NCBI GenBank assembly: GCA_020633055.1
Contig: JACKEJ010000004.1
Coordinates: forward strand, 186,001 to 250,000
Length of the DNA stretch: 64,000 nucleotides
Direction of reading: 5' to 3'
Source: Sandaracinaceae bacterium
GTDB lineage: Bacteria > Myxococcota_A > Polyangia > Polyangiales > Houyiibacteriaceae
Numbering within the stretch: the stretch's first letter is position 1; each line of letters opens with the position of its first letter. The translations under genes and the position numbers were made by a program. Shown here in pieces: positions 25,901-32,870 of the stretch. The notes under the pieces are model-generated. The model searched no databases, was not told the DNA's origin, and saw only the letters and a list, made by a program, of their open reading frames with translations.

Positions 25901-26843
25901 GCTGGCCGGACGGCGCGGCAACCGCACGCGGGTGATGCGCTACCTGCTTCGCCTGGCCGACGTGCCTGCCGACGTGGTGCTGGTGCGCGGCTTCGGTGGC
26001 GACCAGACACGCTCGCCGCTGCCCGACACGGACACCTACGACGACGTGCTGCTCCGCATCGGGAGCGGCGCGGAGACGATCTACACCACCGCGGTCGCGC
26101 GCGGGCTGTCCTTCGGCTACATCCCGCCGCACCTCGGAGGCCAGGACGCGGTCGTGCTCACCGCGACCGCGGAGCGCGTGACCGTTCCGCGCGCGCCACT
26201 CGAGCAAGACCGAAGCGCCGTTGACGCCGTCGTGCAGCTGATGCCGACGGGCGGCGCCACCATCCAGGTGCGCGAGACCTACGTCGCTGCCTCGGCGGCC
26301 AGCTGGCGCGAGAACCTGCGCGCCGTCCCTGCAGCCGAGCTGCGTGAGCGCTTCGAAGAGGGCTACGTGGCCCACATCGTTCCAGGCGCACGCATCACGG
26401 CGCTGCGCATCACCGGCCGTGAGGACCCCGAGGCGCCCCTGGTGCTGGAGTACACGTTCGAGGTGCCCGCGCTGGGCCGCATCCAGGGCGACCAGTGGCG
26501 CCTGCCGCCGCTCTTCGGCATCCGCCTCGCGAGCCGCTTCGCGGAGACGCCCACGCGCCAGACCACGCAGATCATCGGGCCCATCGCGACCGACGTGCGC
26601 ATGCGTGTGATCGCGCCCCGCGGCGCGCCCGCCCCTACCCCTGGAGCAGACGCGAACCTCACTGGCGCAGGCGGCTCCGAGGTGCGTGTGGCCAGCACGG
26701 TCGAGGGCAACGCCACCACCGTCACCACCCGTGTGCGCGTGCCTCTCTCCCGCGTGGCCCCGGGCGACTACACGGCGTTCGCGGACTTCTGCCGCCGCGC
26801 CGACGACGCGCTCTCCCGGGAGCTGAGCATCCCGCTGCGCTGA
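22995..26843 (+). CDS. Giant TPR/DUF3857 lipoprotein paralogue with dead transglutaminase-like domain
   Basis: 1282 residues from ATG 22995, which has a very strong GGAAGGGGG ribosome site and overlaps the previous stop; an internal ATG 23058 would start a perfect lipoprotein signal (MRPSLLRLRSS...LLLVAGC). Layout mirrors the upstream gene: VAGPFGPEAMTGF module, TPR-like repeats, DUF3857 (FEDGSRLSLTHNIWKMQSEEAVDEF), transglutaminase-like region. Aligning the two, the catalytic Cys is Arg974 (AGRRGNR), the His is Asp1017 (TYDDVLL) and the Asp is Tyr1030 (IYTTA), while surrounding positions (PADVVLVR) are kept. It is therefore a pseudo-enzyme, perhaps a scaffold or regulator of its active neighbour. 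Confidence 0.86.
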   Translation: MNAVIARPTRPSHVLTESAPRMRPSLLRLRSSSTVALAALLLVAGCGGSGGGRSTLPEAQPPAPLPIEAVRAAAAAAPDDPARQLALLDAELHDEGGDPATWDALAERVLLLSEGDPRAHLMIARVGYLHAAPANAAEHYLRAIEAAQRTPGASAIAEVAASGLGDLGGLAPNMSTTVAERVRTILENPGHIGGAAVSSLTGILLTFAYRTGDVALVRSLATRLGCITSYRVAGPFGPEAMTGFDRTYPAAGVGPMADRYDLGARRGEQPTRTLETRGCVASLAEGAGRSGPGTTYAEAVVEIPRSGDYWLLTDIGAAYEVSVDGRRVARVDRRSEMSARLRFERVRLDAGRHEVEVRVTARGTNPAIMVALMGDDGLAPAAEAPATTYEPALPSGTAASELSGLSLWVAVRQALDRGDGVGAREYAARMGQRPGAAMQALAIQVAQNDPFLADQQRQTRVLGLVRALAARDAAMWNAALQDARQAAGEGRDQEALATARQMHERWPNIAPVTMFLIELVVQRGWDGEADGLIQEAIAAIPGACSPLYQVLSGAERRGVAREIDAAVEAIVACDATSSARYQRRMAQRRWAEARTEVERLSAFEPPQARGLLIGYHLELARATSDERRTNELLQELRALTPRDVTVVQELGDRQYASGHRADALRTFEDALEHDRPAMFSLVYPRRALFARDELAEFRIDGAQTLRDFEASGRTYSDPSVLVLDYMAVRAFEDGSRLSLTHNIWKMQSEEAVDEFGEFEPPNGAYLLRLQTVKADGTRLEPDLIEGKDTISMPNLQVGDYVEFEYIQYVPPSGAYPNGMVGGRFMFQGFEKPYDRSELVVVVPTSMGELVVDPRGPAPQTQREVRGDVQVYRWRVNESRPLVAENHSISAYEFLPSIGWGIGASWEELFAMMNDELSDKDIVDPAARRLARRIVQGQETVRGRAMAVYHWVTENVESTQGGLFDQAAMMLAGRRGNRTRVMRYLLRLADVPADVVLVRGFGGDQTRSPLPDTDTYDDVLLRIGSGAETIYTTAVARGLSFGYIPPHLGGQDAVVLTATAERVTVPRAPLEQDRSAVDAVVQLMPTGGATIQVRETYVAASAASWRENLRAVPAAELRERFEEGYVAHIVPGARITALRITGREDPEAPLVLEYTFEVPALGRIQGDQWRLPPLFGIRLASRFAETPTRQTTQIIGPIATDVRMRVIAPRGAPAPTPGADANLTGAGGSEVRVASTVEGNATTVTTRVRVPLSRVAPGDYTAFADFCRRADDALSRELSIPLR

Positions 26844-26906
26844 GCGGGGACAGATGGGGGGCACCAGGCTGAAGCCAGGTGCCCCGGAGCTGCAGCGCCC
26901 TCTGAA

Positions 26907-26928
26907 AGTCCGCCCCGCGGGGCGGACT
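26907..26928. terminator. Perfect 22-base GC palindrome after the giant-gene pair
   Basis: The arms GTCCGCCCC and GGGGCGGAC meet around a GC centre, extended by A/T at each end. It follows the stop at 26843 and overlaps the end of the truncated nucleotidyltransferase on the other strand. It could act as a strong hairpin terminator in both directions although no T run follows. It could also be a binding site or a deletion scar. Confidence 0.4.
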
Positions 26929-27070
26929 ACGTCGTGGTTGGCTCCTGGGCCCGCGCGGGGTGATCGTGGGTTCCGTGCGACTCAGGTGCACCCACGATGA
27001 CGAACTCGACCCCCGCCACCTGCAGTTCGTGGAGGACGTCGACGAAGTCCTCGTTCAGCTCAGGCCGCAT
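26927..27070 (-). pseudogene. N-terminal fragment of a nucleotidyltransferase (AbiEii/DUF6036-like)
   Basis: 47 codons from ATG 27070, overlapping the upstream gene by 11 bases, ending TAG at 26927-26929. MRPELNEDFVDVLHELQVAGVEFVIVGA is the canonical opening of nucleotidyltransferases of this group, which normally continue with a helix, Gly and the Asp-x-Asp pair. Here homology stops immediately after IVGA and the rest (PESHGTHDHPARAQ...) is unrelated, so the catalytic residues are missing. A 22-base palindrome sits at the break end. Together with its intact partner at 27060-27311 it is the remains of a two-gene cassette. Confidence 0.62.
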
Positions 27071-27311
27071 CGCCCGAGGTCGTCGCGCGAAGTCGTAGCA
27101 TTCGCCCCGGCGTCTCCGCCCGCGCGTAGTCGGGTATGGATTCGCCGCTCGAAGCCCACGCGTCCAGCGTCAGCTCCCACACCATCGCCACGCGCTCGCT
27201 CGCCGAGAGATGGCTGAGGTCGGGCGAGGCTTCATCGACGAGGTCGACACGCCGAATCGGTATGCTGCTGCGCGCAGCGGCACGGGCTCGGCGGGCATCG
27301 TCGCGTGACAT
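27060..27311 (-). CDS. Small partner protein of a nucleotidyltransferase cassette
   Basis: 83 residues from ATG 27311. The core DLSHLSASERVAMVWELTLDAWASSG, then IPDYARAETPGRMLRL, is the usual pattern (L...ER...VW.LT.DAW...G..IP.Y.R...P.R) of the small protein encoded just before nucleotidyltransferases of the fragment type found downstream. The N-terminus is Arg/Ala-rich. An extended -10 (TGCTACGCT) lies seven bases upstream. Gene order and an 11-base overlap are those of an antitoxin-like/toxin-like pair, but the function of this family is not established to my knowledge. Confidence 0.62.
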   Translation of the reverse strand: MSRDDARRARAAARSSIPIRRVDLVDEASPDLSHLSASERVAMVWELTLDAWASSGESIPDYARAETPGRMLRLRATTSGDAA

Positions 27312-27318
27312 CGAGAGC

Positions 27319-27327
27319 AGCGTAGCA
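27319..27327 (-). promoter_or_regulatory. Extended -10 TGCTACGCT seven bases before ATG 27311
   Basis: On the minus strand TGCTACGCT, GCTCTCG, ATG. A leaderless arrangement that survives although the downstream gene is truncated. Confidence 0.6.
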
Positions 27328-27346
27328 TGGCAAGGCAGAGAAGCGC

Positions 27347-28864
27347 TCAGGTGCCGCAGAAGGTCTGGTAGTCCTCCGTGAACGCCACGGGCGCCGGCGC
27401 GGCGTACTCACCGAGCCCGCGGCGCGCTTCGAACGGGCGCGCGAGCACGTCCAGCAGGCGCTCCGTGGGCCCGAGGTCCCCGCGCACCGCCGCCGTGAGG
27501 GCCTCCTCCACCTTGTGGTTGCGCGGGATGTAGAGGGGGTTGGCGCGGTCCATGCTGGCCGCACGTGCGGCCCGTGCGCCCGCGTCGACGGCGCCGTCAC
27601 GCGTGACGCGTGCGAGCCAGCCCGCGCACCACGCGTCGAAGGCTTCGACGTCCGTGTAGAGGTGGCTGGCCTCGTGGGCCTCACCGCACAGCACGGTGGA
27701 CAGCGCCCGGAAGCCGTTGGTGAAGTCCACGCGCTGCTGGGCGAGCAGCTCCAAGAACGACTGCGCCAGGAGGCCATCCTCCTCGTCGGAGCCCTTCGCG
27801 GAGGCCGTCTCGTCGGACAGCAGCCCCAGCTTGCGGCGCATCCCGTGCAGCCAGGCGCGCGTGTAGATCTCCGGGTACGCGGCCAGCTCCTCCTGGGCCA
27901 GCTCGATGGCGCGCGGCTCGTCCGCGTGCAGCAGCGGCAGCAGCGCCTCGGCCAGGCGCGCCAGGTTCCACTGGCCGATGCCCGGCTGGTTCCCGTAGGC
28001 GTAGCGACCGTGCTGGTCGATGGAGCTGAACACCGTCCCGGGGTGATACGCGTCCATGAACGCGCACGGGCCGTAGTCGATGGTCTCGCCGGACAGCGTC
28101 ATGTTGTCCGTGTTCATCACCCCGTGGATGAAGCCTACCAGCATCCACTGCGCGATGAGCCGCGCCTGCGTCTCGATGGCCGCGCGCAACAGGACGAGCG
28201 CGGGCTGCGCGTCGTCCACCAGGTGCGGGTAGTGGCGCGCGAGGGTGTAGCGGACCAGTTCGCGCAGCTTGGCCTCGTCGTCGCGGATGGCGAAGAACTG
28301 GAACGTCCCGACGCGGATGTGGCTGGACGCGACGCGCGCCAGCACCGCACCCGGTAGGAGCCCTTCGCGCCGGACCATCGCGCCGGTGCGTACCGCCGCA
28401 AGCGCGCGCGTGGTGGGGATGCCCAGGTGGTGCATGGCCTCGCCCAGGATGTACTCGCGCAGCACCGGCCCGAGCGTGGCCAAGCCGTCCCCACGGCGCG
28501 AGAAGGGCGTGCGGCCCGAGCCTTTGAGGTGGATGTCCCGGCGCCGACCGTGCACGTCCAGCACCTCGCCCAGCAAGAGCGCGCGCCCGTCGCCCAGCTG
28601 TGGGGAGAGCCCTCCGAACTGGTGCCCAGCGTACGCCTGCGCGAGCGCGTCGGCGCCATCCGGCATGCGGCTGCCGCTGAGCCACGCGGCCCCCTCCGCG
28701 CGCAGCGCGCCCACGTCGAGGCCGAGCTCCGTGGCCAGCGGTTCGTTGAGCAAGACCAGCTGCGGGTCCGGGAACGGCGCTGGTGAGACGCGCACGTAGA
28801 ACCCCTCGAGCTCCCGGGCGTACGTGTTGTCGAAGGGGAATACAGGTGCGTCGGCCGTGGTCAT
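27347..28864 (-). CDS. selO: Protein adenylyltransferase SelO (YdiU/UPF0061 family)
   Basis: 505 residues. SelO has a pseudokinase fold that binds ATP upside-down and transfers AMP to Ser, Thr or Tyr of target proteins, in bacteria linked to oxidative-stress and redox control. Family features: FDNTYARELEGFYVRV at the start, AYAGHQFGGLSPQLGDGRALLLGE, DIHLKGSGRTPFSRRGDG, GVMNTDNMTLSGETIDYGPCAFMD and NPLYIPRNHKVEEALTAAVRGDL. The end ...YQTFCGT has Cys-Gly-Thr where animal SelO has Cys-Ser-Sec. The start ATG 28864 lies six bases from a TAGCAT hexamer partly made by the end of the palindromic element 28873-29039. Confidence 0.94.
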   Translation of the reverse strand: MTTADAPVFPFDNTYARELEGFYVRVSPAPFPDPQLVLLNEPLATELGLDVGALRAEGAAWLSGSRMPDGADALAQAYAGHQFGGLSPQLGDGRALLLGEVLDVHGRRRDIHLKGSGRTPFSRRGDGLATLGPVLREYILGEAMHHLGIPTTRALAAVRTGAMVRREGLLPGAVLARVASSHIRVGTFQFFAIRDDEAKLRELVRYTLARHYPHLVDDAQPALVLLRAAIETQARLIAQWMLVGFIHGVMNTDNMTLSGETIDYGPCAFMDAYHPGTVFSSIDQHGRYAYGNQPGIGQWNLARLAEALLPLLHADEPRAIELAQEELAAYPEIYTRAWLHGMRRKLGLLSDETASAKGSDEEDGLLAQSFLELLAQQRVDFTNGFRALSTVLCGEAHEASHLYTDVEAFDAWCAGWLARVTRDGAVDAGARAARAASMDRANPLYIPRNHKVEEALTAAVRGDLGPTERLLDVLARPFEARRGLGEYAAPAPVAFTEDYQTFCGT

Positions 28865-28870
28865 CGCCCC

Positions 28871-28879
28871 ATGCTAGCA
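28871..28879 (-). promoter_or_regulatory. Extended -10 TGCTAGCAT at the end of a mobile palindrome, driving selO
   Basis: On the minus strand TGCTAG comes from the terminal repeat of the element and CAT from the flank. Six bases later is ATG 28864. The element therefore seems to have created or replaced the promoter. Confidence 0.55.
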
Positions 28880-29039
28880 GTCCGTTGAAGAACCCTCCCT
28901 TCCTCTCGCTGGCAGCCCGAGGCCCACTTGCCCCCCGCTTCGGTCGCAGAACCATCGAGGTTCTGCTCCCTCACCGTGCGGCAATTGAACCTCGGTTGCT
29001 GGCGCGATAGAAAGGGCGGTTCTTCAACGGACTGCTAGC
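28873..29039. mobile_element. MITE-like imperfect palindromic element (no coding capacity)
   Basis: The two ends are perfect inverted repeats of 22 bases (28873-28894 and 29018-29039), beginning GCTAGCAGTCCGTTGAAG. The arms continue as an imperfect repeat to the middle, where GCAGAACC (28946-28953), a five-base loop and GGTTCTGC (28959-28966) form the exact centre at 28956. If the TA dinucleotides at 28875-28876 and 29036-29037 are a target duplication, the core is 159 bases. TA duplication and short terminal repeats fit non-autonomous elements mobilised in trans, for example by IS630-type transposases, but the family is not assigned. It fills nearly all of the 179 bases between selO and the divergent hydrolase. 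Confidence 0.75.
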
Positions 29040-29043
29040 GCGA

Positions 29044-29883
29044 ATGACCGCCCCTTCCCCCCGACGACGCCGCGTGTGGCGTGTGCTGGCCGTGCTCCTC
29101 GGGCTGTACGCGGTCTACTGCGGGGTGCTCTACCGCGCGCAGCCGCTGCTCTTCTTTCCGGGCGCAGGCGCGGTCGCGACCCTGCCGCCACCCGCGGGCA
29201 CGCGCACGCTCCGCCTGGTGCACCCCGACGGCGTCGAGACGGACCTCTGGCTGCGCACGCCGCGCGAGGACACCCACGGGCCGGGGCCGCACCCGCTCGT
29301 CGTGGTGCTGCACGGCAACGGCGACCGCATCGACCGTGGCGCGGACGGGGTCATGAGGTGGCTCAACGAGCTTGGCTTCGCGGTGGCGTTGCCGGAGTAC
29401 CGCGGCTACGGGGCCTCACAGGGAGAGCCCGGCGAAGAAGCCGTCACGGCGGACTTGGTGCGCGCCGTGGACCAGCTCGTCGCGCTGCCCGAGATCGACC
29501 GCGAGCGCGTCGTGTACTTCGGCACGTCGCTCGGCACCTGCTTCGGAGGTCAGCTCGCGGCGCGGCGGCCACCCGCGGGGCTCATCCTGCGTACACCGTT
29601 CCTGCGCACGGACCTCATGGCGCTGCGCCGCTTTGCGCCGCCTTTCCTGGTCTCGCACCCGTTCCGCAACGACCGGGCCCTCGCGGGCTTTCCCGCACCG
29701 ACGCTCATCCTGCAGCACACGCGCGACGAGGTGGCTCCGCCCGACGACTCGACCGCGCTCGCCGCACTGCTACCGAACGCGACGCTGGTGGCCATCGACG
29801 CGCTGCACAACGGCCCCGGGGACCCAGCGGAGCGCGCCCGCGAGGACGACGCGATCGTCGCGTTTCTGGCGCGCTTCCGCTGA
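29044..29883 (+). CDS. Membrane-anchored alpha/beta hydrolase (BEM46/ABHD13-like)
   Basis: 279 residues. An N-terminal signal anchor (VWRVLAVLLGLYAVYCGVLY) is followed by FPGAGA and the alpha/beta fold. The oxyanion loop is VVVLHGNGDRIDRG, and PEYRGYGASQGEPGE precedes the Ser nucleophile in FGTSLGT. The acid is Asp in LQHTRDEVAPPDD and the base is His in DALHNGPGD. This pattern is that of BEM46/ABHD13-type serine hydrolases of unknown substrate, located at the membrane. ATG 29044 is only two bases beyond TGCTAGCGC from the right end of the palindromic element, so its promoter was probably reshaped by that insertion. Confidence 0.87.
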   Translation: MTAPSPRRRRVWRVLAVLLGLYAVYCGVLYRAQPLLFFPGAGAVATLPPPAGTRTLRLVHPDGVETDLWLRTPREDTHGPGPHPLVVVLHGNGDRIDRGADGVMRWLNELGFAVALPEYRGYGASQGEPGEEAVTADLVRAVDQLVALPEIDRERVVYFGTSLGTCFGGQLAARRPPAGLILRTPFLRTDLMALRRFAPPFLVSHPFRNDRALAGFPAPTLILQHTRDEVAPPDDSTALAALLPNATLVAIDALHNGPGDPAERAREDDAIVAFLARFR

Positions 29884-29897
29884 AGCGCCGTCGGGCG

Positions 29898-30497
29898 CTA
29901 CGCGGCGCAGTAGCGCGCGAACATGCGGCTCGACTCGCGCGCGATGCGTGCCGCGTCGTCCGCGCGCGTCAGGTTCAGGACGATGCCCTCGCTCGCGTTC
30001 ACCACCATCCGTGCGCGGACGGCCGCCTCGTCGGCGTCCAGCGCGGACTCGGACCCCGCGAGCAGCGCGCTCACCAGCTCGATGGCGTGGAGCCGAAAGA
30101 CCGTGAGGCGCGCCTCGAACGCGGTCCCGGTCGCGCCCGCGAGCTGCCGCAGCACGGTGGGGTATGGCGCGATGACCTTGAACGCGGCCTCGAGCGCGCG
30201 CTCCACGCGGTCCTCCACGTCTCCGCCCGGCTCGGCGACCACGGGCGCGGCGGCCAGCAACAGCCGCTCGATGAGCTCGGCCGTGAGCGCGTCGAACACG
30301 GACTCCTTGGTGCCGAAGTACTGATACAGCGAGCCCACGCTCACGCCGGCCCTCTCGGCGATGCGCGCGGTGGTCGCGCCCTCGAAGCCGTGGACCTCGA
30401 GAACGTGAGCGGAGGCCTCCAACACGGCCGCGACCAGCGCGCGAGCACGCTCCTGATGGGGCACTCTTCGTCGGCGTTTTTCGGGTGGGAGCGTCAT
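29898..30497 (-). CDS. TetR-family transcriptional regulator
   Basis: 199 residues from ATG 30497. The N-terminal helix-turn-helix (about residues 18-65) reads VLEASAHVLEVHGFEGATTARIAERAGVSVGSLYQYFGTKESVFDAL, the standard TetR DNA-binding domain. The C-terminal domain is helical with a TetR_C-like ligand pocket and no recognisable ligand class. It is divergent from the P450 gene with only 60 bases between the two starts, so it very probably represses that gene and itself, the common local arrangement for P450s that act on toxic or lipidic substrates. Confidence 0.93.
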   Translation of the reverse strand: MTLPPEKRRRRVPHQERARALVAAVLEASAHVLEVHGFEGATTARIAERAGVSVGSLYQYFGTKESVFDALTAELIERLLLAAAPVVAEPGGDVEDRVERALEAAFKVIAPYPTVLRQLAGATGTAFEARLTVFRLHAIELVSALLAGSESALDADEAAVRARMVVNASEGIVLNLTRADDAARIARESSRMFARYCAA

Positions 30498-30557
30498 GGC
30501 GAGTGGCGTCCGAAACGCGAGTGGAGGGCGCGCGACACGGCGCCTAGATCTAATGGC
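30498..30557. promoter_or_regulatory. Shared TetR/P450 control region
   Basis: The 60-base gap between the divergent starts holds the eight-base palindrome TAGATCTA (30545-30552). TAGATC within it could serve as the -10 for ATG 30558. A regulator binding there would block the P450 promoter. The operator assignment is inferred. Confidence 0.35.
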
Positions 30558-31985
30558 ATGACGAACAGCGAATGTGAACCCATCCCGAGCGTCCCGACCT
30601 GGCCCGTGCTGGGCGCGCTCCCGTACGTCATCACCCGCGAGGGGGTCGTCCCTGGACTCTCGCGCATGGCGAACCGCTTTCGGCGGGAGGGCATCTTCCG
30701 CGTCCCGCTGCCAGGCGGCACCGACCTGACGTTCGTGTGCAACGCAGACCTGGCCGCCGAGGTGGTCGACGACGCGCGCTGGGAGAAGGTGCTCGACCCG
30801 TTCATGCTGCGCGTTCGCTTGCTCTCGGGCGACGGGCTGTTCACCGCACACTCGGACGAAGAGGCCTGGAGCGTCGCGCACAGGGTGCTCGCGCCGGCCT
30901 TCTCGGGCAGCGCGATGGCCGACTACTTCGACGCGAAGCTCGACGTGCTGAACGTGCTGCTCGACTGCTGGCGGCGCGCAGACGCTCCCGTCGACGTCGT
31001 AGGCGACACCATCAAGCTGACGCTCGAGACCATCTCGCTCGCGGGCTTCGATCACCGCTTCGGGACGTTCGAGCGCCCACAGCTCGACCCCTTCCTCGTA
31101 GCGCTGGCGCGCGGCGGGCAGGAGATCGTGGACGGCGCGTTCCGACCGCGGCTGAGCACGTGGTACGAGAGTCGCAAGCAGCGCGCGTTCGAGCGCGACG
31201 TCGCCGAGCTCCACGGGCTGGTGGACCCCGTGGTCGCCGCGCGACGCGCCACGCCCCGGGCGGCGTGGCCGAACGACCTGCTCTCGCGGATGCTGAGCAG
31301 CCCGGACCCGAAGACGGGCGAGATGCTGAGCGACGCGAACGTCCGCTACCAGATCCTCACCTTCCTCATCGCAGGGCACGAGACCACCGCCGGGCTGCTC
31401 GCGCTGGCGCTGCACTACGTGGCACGGGACCCAGCGCTGGCCGACTCCCTGCGCGCCGAGGCGGACGAGGTCGTGGGTCGTCGCGCTCCGCGGTTCGAGG
31501 ACGTCCGCGCGCTCGCCCTCTCGCGACGCGTGCTGGACGAGACCCTGCGTCTCCACCCGACATTGCCCTTCATCTCGCGCGGCCCGAAGGAGGACGTGCG
31601 GCTGGGGGGCCGCTACGACGTCCGCCGCGGGCAGGCCGTGGCGCTGTTGCTCACCGCCATCCAGCAGGACCCCGCCGTCTGGGAAGACCCGCTGCGCTTC
31701 GACCCCGACCGCTTCCTGCCCGAGCGCGCCCGGAAGCGGCCCGCTCATGCGTACAAGCCGTTCGGCGTGGGCCGCCGCACGTGCCTCGGGCGCAGCTTCG
31801 CCCTCGTGGAGGCGACGCTGGCGCTGACGATGATCGCTCAGCAGTTCGAGTTCGGGGATCCGGGCCCCCTGCGGCTGGCACTCAGCCCGGTGCCCAGGCC
31901 GCGTGACTTTCGCCTGCGGCTGCGAGCGCGATCGGCGCGCGGGGCCGACGCCCGAGGGCAGGCACAGCACGCGAACCCCGCGTGA
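30558..31985 (+). CDS. Cytochrome P450, CYP102-like heme domain without fused reductase
   Basis: 475 residues. The opening PSVPTWPVLGALPYV is the proline-rich start of P450s. The I-helix is LIAGHETTAG (about residues 270-279). ExxR is ETLR at 328-331, and the heme-binding loop FGVGRRTCLGRSFA holds the ligand Cys409. The overall pattern resembles the heme domain of CYP102 (BM3) fatty-acid hydroxylases, but the protein ends where BM3 continues into its reductase, and no ferredoxin or reductase gene is adjacent. It therefore needs electron partners encoded elsewhere. The C-terminal 25 residues are Arg/Ala-rich and outside the fold. Control by the divergent TetR is likely. Confidence 0.93.
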   Translation: MTNSECEPIPSVPTWPVLGALPYVITREGVVPGLSRMANRFRREGIFRVPLPGGTDLTFVCNADLAAEVVDDARWEKVLDPFMLRVRLLSGDGLFTAHSDEEAWSVAHRVLAPAFSGSAMADYFDAKLDVLNVLLDCWRRADAPVDVVGDTIKLTLETISLAGFDHRFGTFERPQLDPFLVALARGGQEIVDGAFRPRLSTWYESRKQRAFERDVAELHGLVDPVVAARRATPRAAWPNDLLSRMLSSPDPKTGEMLSDANVRYQILTFLIAGHETTAGLLALALHYVARDPALADSLRAEADEVVGRRAPRFEDVRALALSRRVLDETLRLHPTLPFISRGPKEDVRLGGRYDVRRGQAVALLLTAIQQDPAVWEDPLRFDPDRFLPERARKRPAHAYKPFGVGRRTCLGRSFALVEATLALTMIAQQFEFGDPGPLRLALSPVPRPRDFRLRLRARSARGADARGQAQHANPA

Positions 31986-32153
31986 GCCGCATGAGCACGG
32001 TGCGGCTCGACCGTGCCTGGTGCATGGCCAGAGGGCGTGTCCAGGTGCGGGGGCCGCTGCCACGTGCACGCCCACGGATGGACGGGGAATATCGCCACGA
32101 AATCTCCTCGTTCGTGCCGCGTGCAGGCCACCACCACGCGCGACGCTCTCGGG

Positions 32154-32804
32154 ATGCTCATCCGACGTCTCTTCCCCCTCGCGCTCTGCAGCGGTCTGGC
32201 CGTGGCGCTCCTCTTCGCGCGCATGGCCTTCACGGGAAGCACGCTGTTCTTCGTGCTCGGGTGGAACCTGTTCCTCGCCTGGGTGCCGCTCGGGCTCGCC
32301 CTGTGCCTCGAGAGGGCCTCGCGGCCCGGCGTCCGGCTCGGCCTCTTCGCCGCGTGGCTCGCGTTCTTCCCCAACGCCCCGTACTTGGTCACCGACTTCA
32401 TACACCTGCACCACCGCGCGCCGGTGCCGCTCTGGTACGACGTGGCGTTCTTCGCGACGCTCGCCCTCGCGGGGCTGTTCGTGGGGCTCGCGTCCCTCGA
32501 GGTGGTCCACCGCGTGCTGCGCCGTCACACCAGCTCGAGGGTGTCGTGGGGTGTGCTGCTCATCATCTCCGCGCTAAGCGGCTACGCCATCTATCTCGGG
32601 CGCTTCTTGCGCTGGAACAGCTGGGACCTGCTGACGCGGCCGCTCGGCGTGCTGGGCAGCCTGGCCAGCGACGTCACGCAGGTGCGCCCATGGGGCGTGA
32701 GCGCGGTCTTCGGAGCCATGGTCTTCGTCAGCTACGTCGCCTACTGGAGCCGACAGGTGGTCTGGGTCCCGGGGGCCTCCAACTCCGAGCACAGCACCCC
32801 GTAG
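32154..32804 (+). CDS. DUF1361 integral membrane protein
   Basis: 216 residues from ATG 32154 (MLIRRLFPLALCSG); the open frame begins at 32013, but that region lacks coding character. Six to seven membrane helices. Family hallmarks are FFVLGWNLFLAWVPLGLAL, WLAFFPNAPYLVTDFIHLH and PLWYDVAFFATLA, then GRFLRWNSWD. DUF1361 proteins are polytopic membrane proteins of unknown function found widely in bacteria. The conserved Asn-Ala-Pro-Tyr and Trp-Tyr-Asp segments suggest a functional cavity near the membrane surface. The gene stands alone, convergent with the epimerase downstream. Confidence 0.88.
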   Translation: MLIRRLFPLALCSGLAVALLFARMAFTGSTLFFVLGWNLFLAWVPLGLALCLERASRPGVRLGLFAAWLAFFPNAPYLVTDFIHLHHRAPVPLWYDVAFFATLALAGLFVGLASLEVVHRVLRRHTSSRVSWGVLLIISALSGYAIYLGRFLRWNSWDLLTRPLGVLGSLASDVTQVRPWGVSAVFGAMVFVSYVAYWSRQVVWVPGASNSEHSTP

Positions 32805-32870
32805 CGGGCGCGCAGGACCGCCTGCGATGGGGCACCCGTCGCCCATGAAACGGCCGGGTCGCGGGGCGAG

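Noticed and set aside
29076..30557. Plus-strand frame upstream of the P450 start, making a 969-residue fusion
   Set aside because: It overlaps the hydrolase in another frame and the TetR gene on the other strand; P450 homology begins only at 30558.
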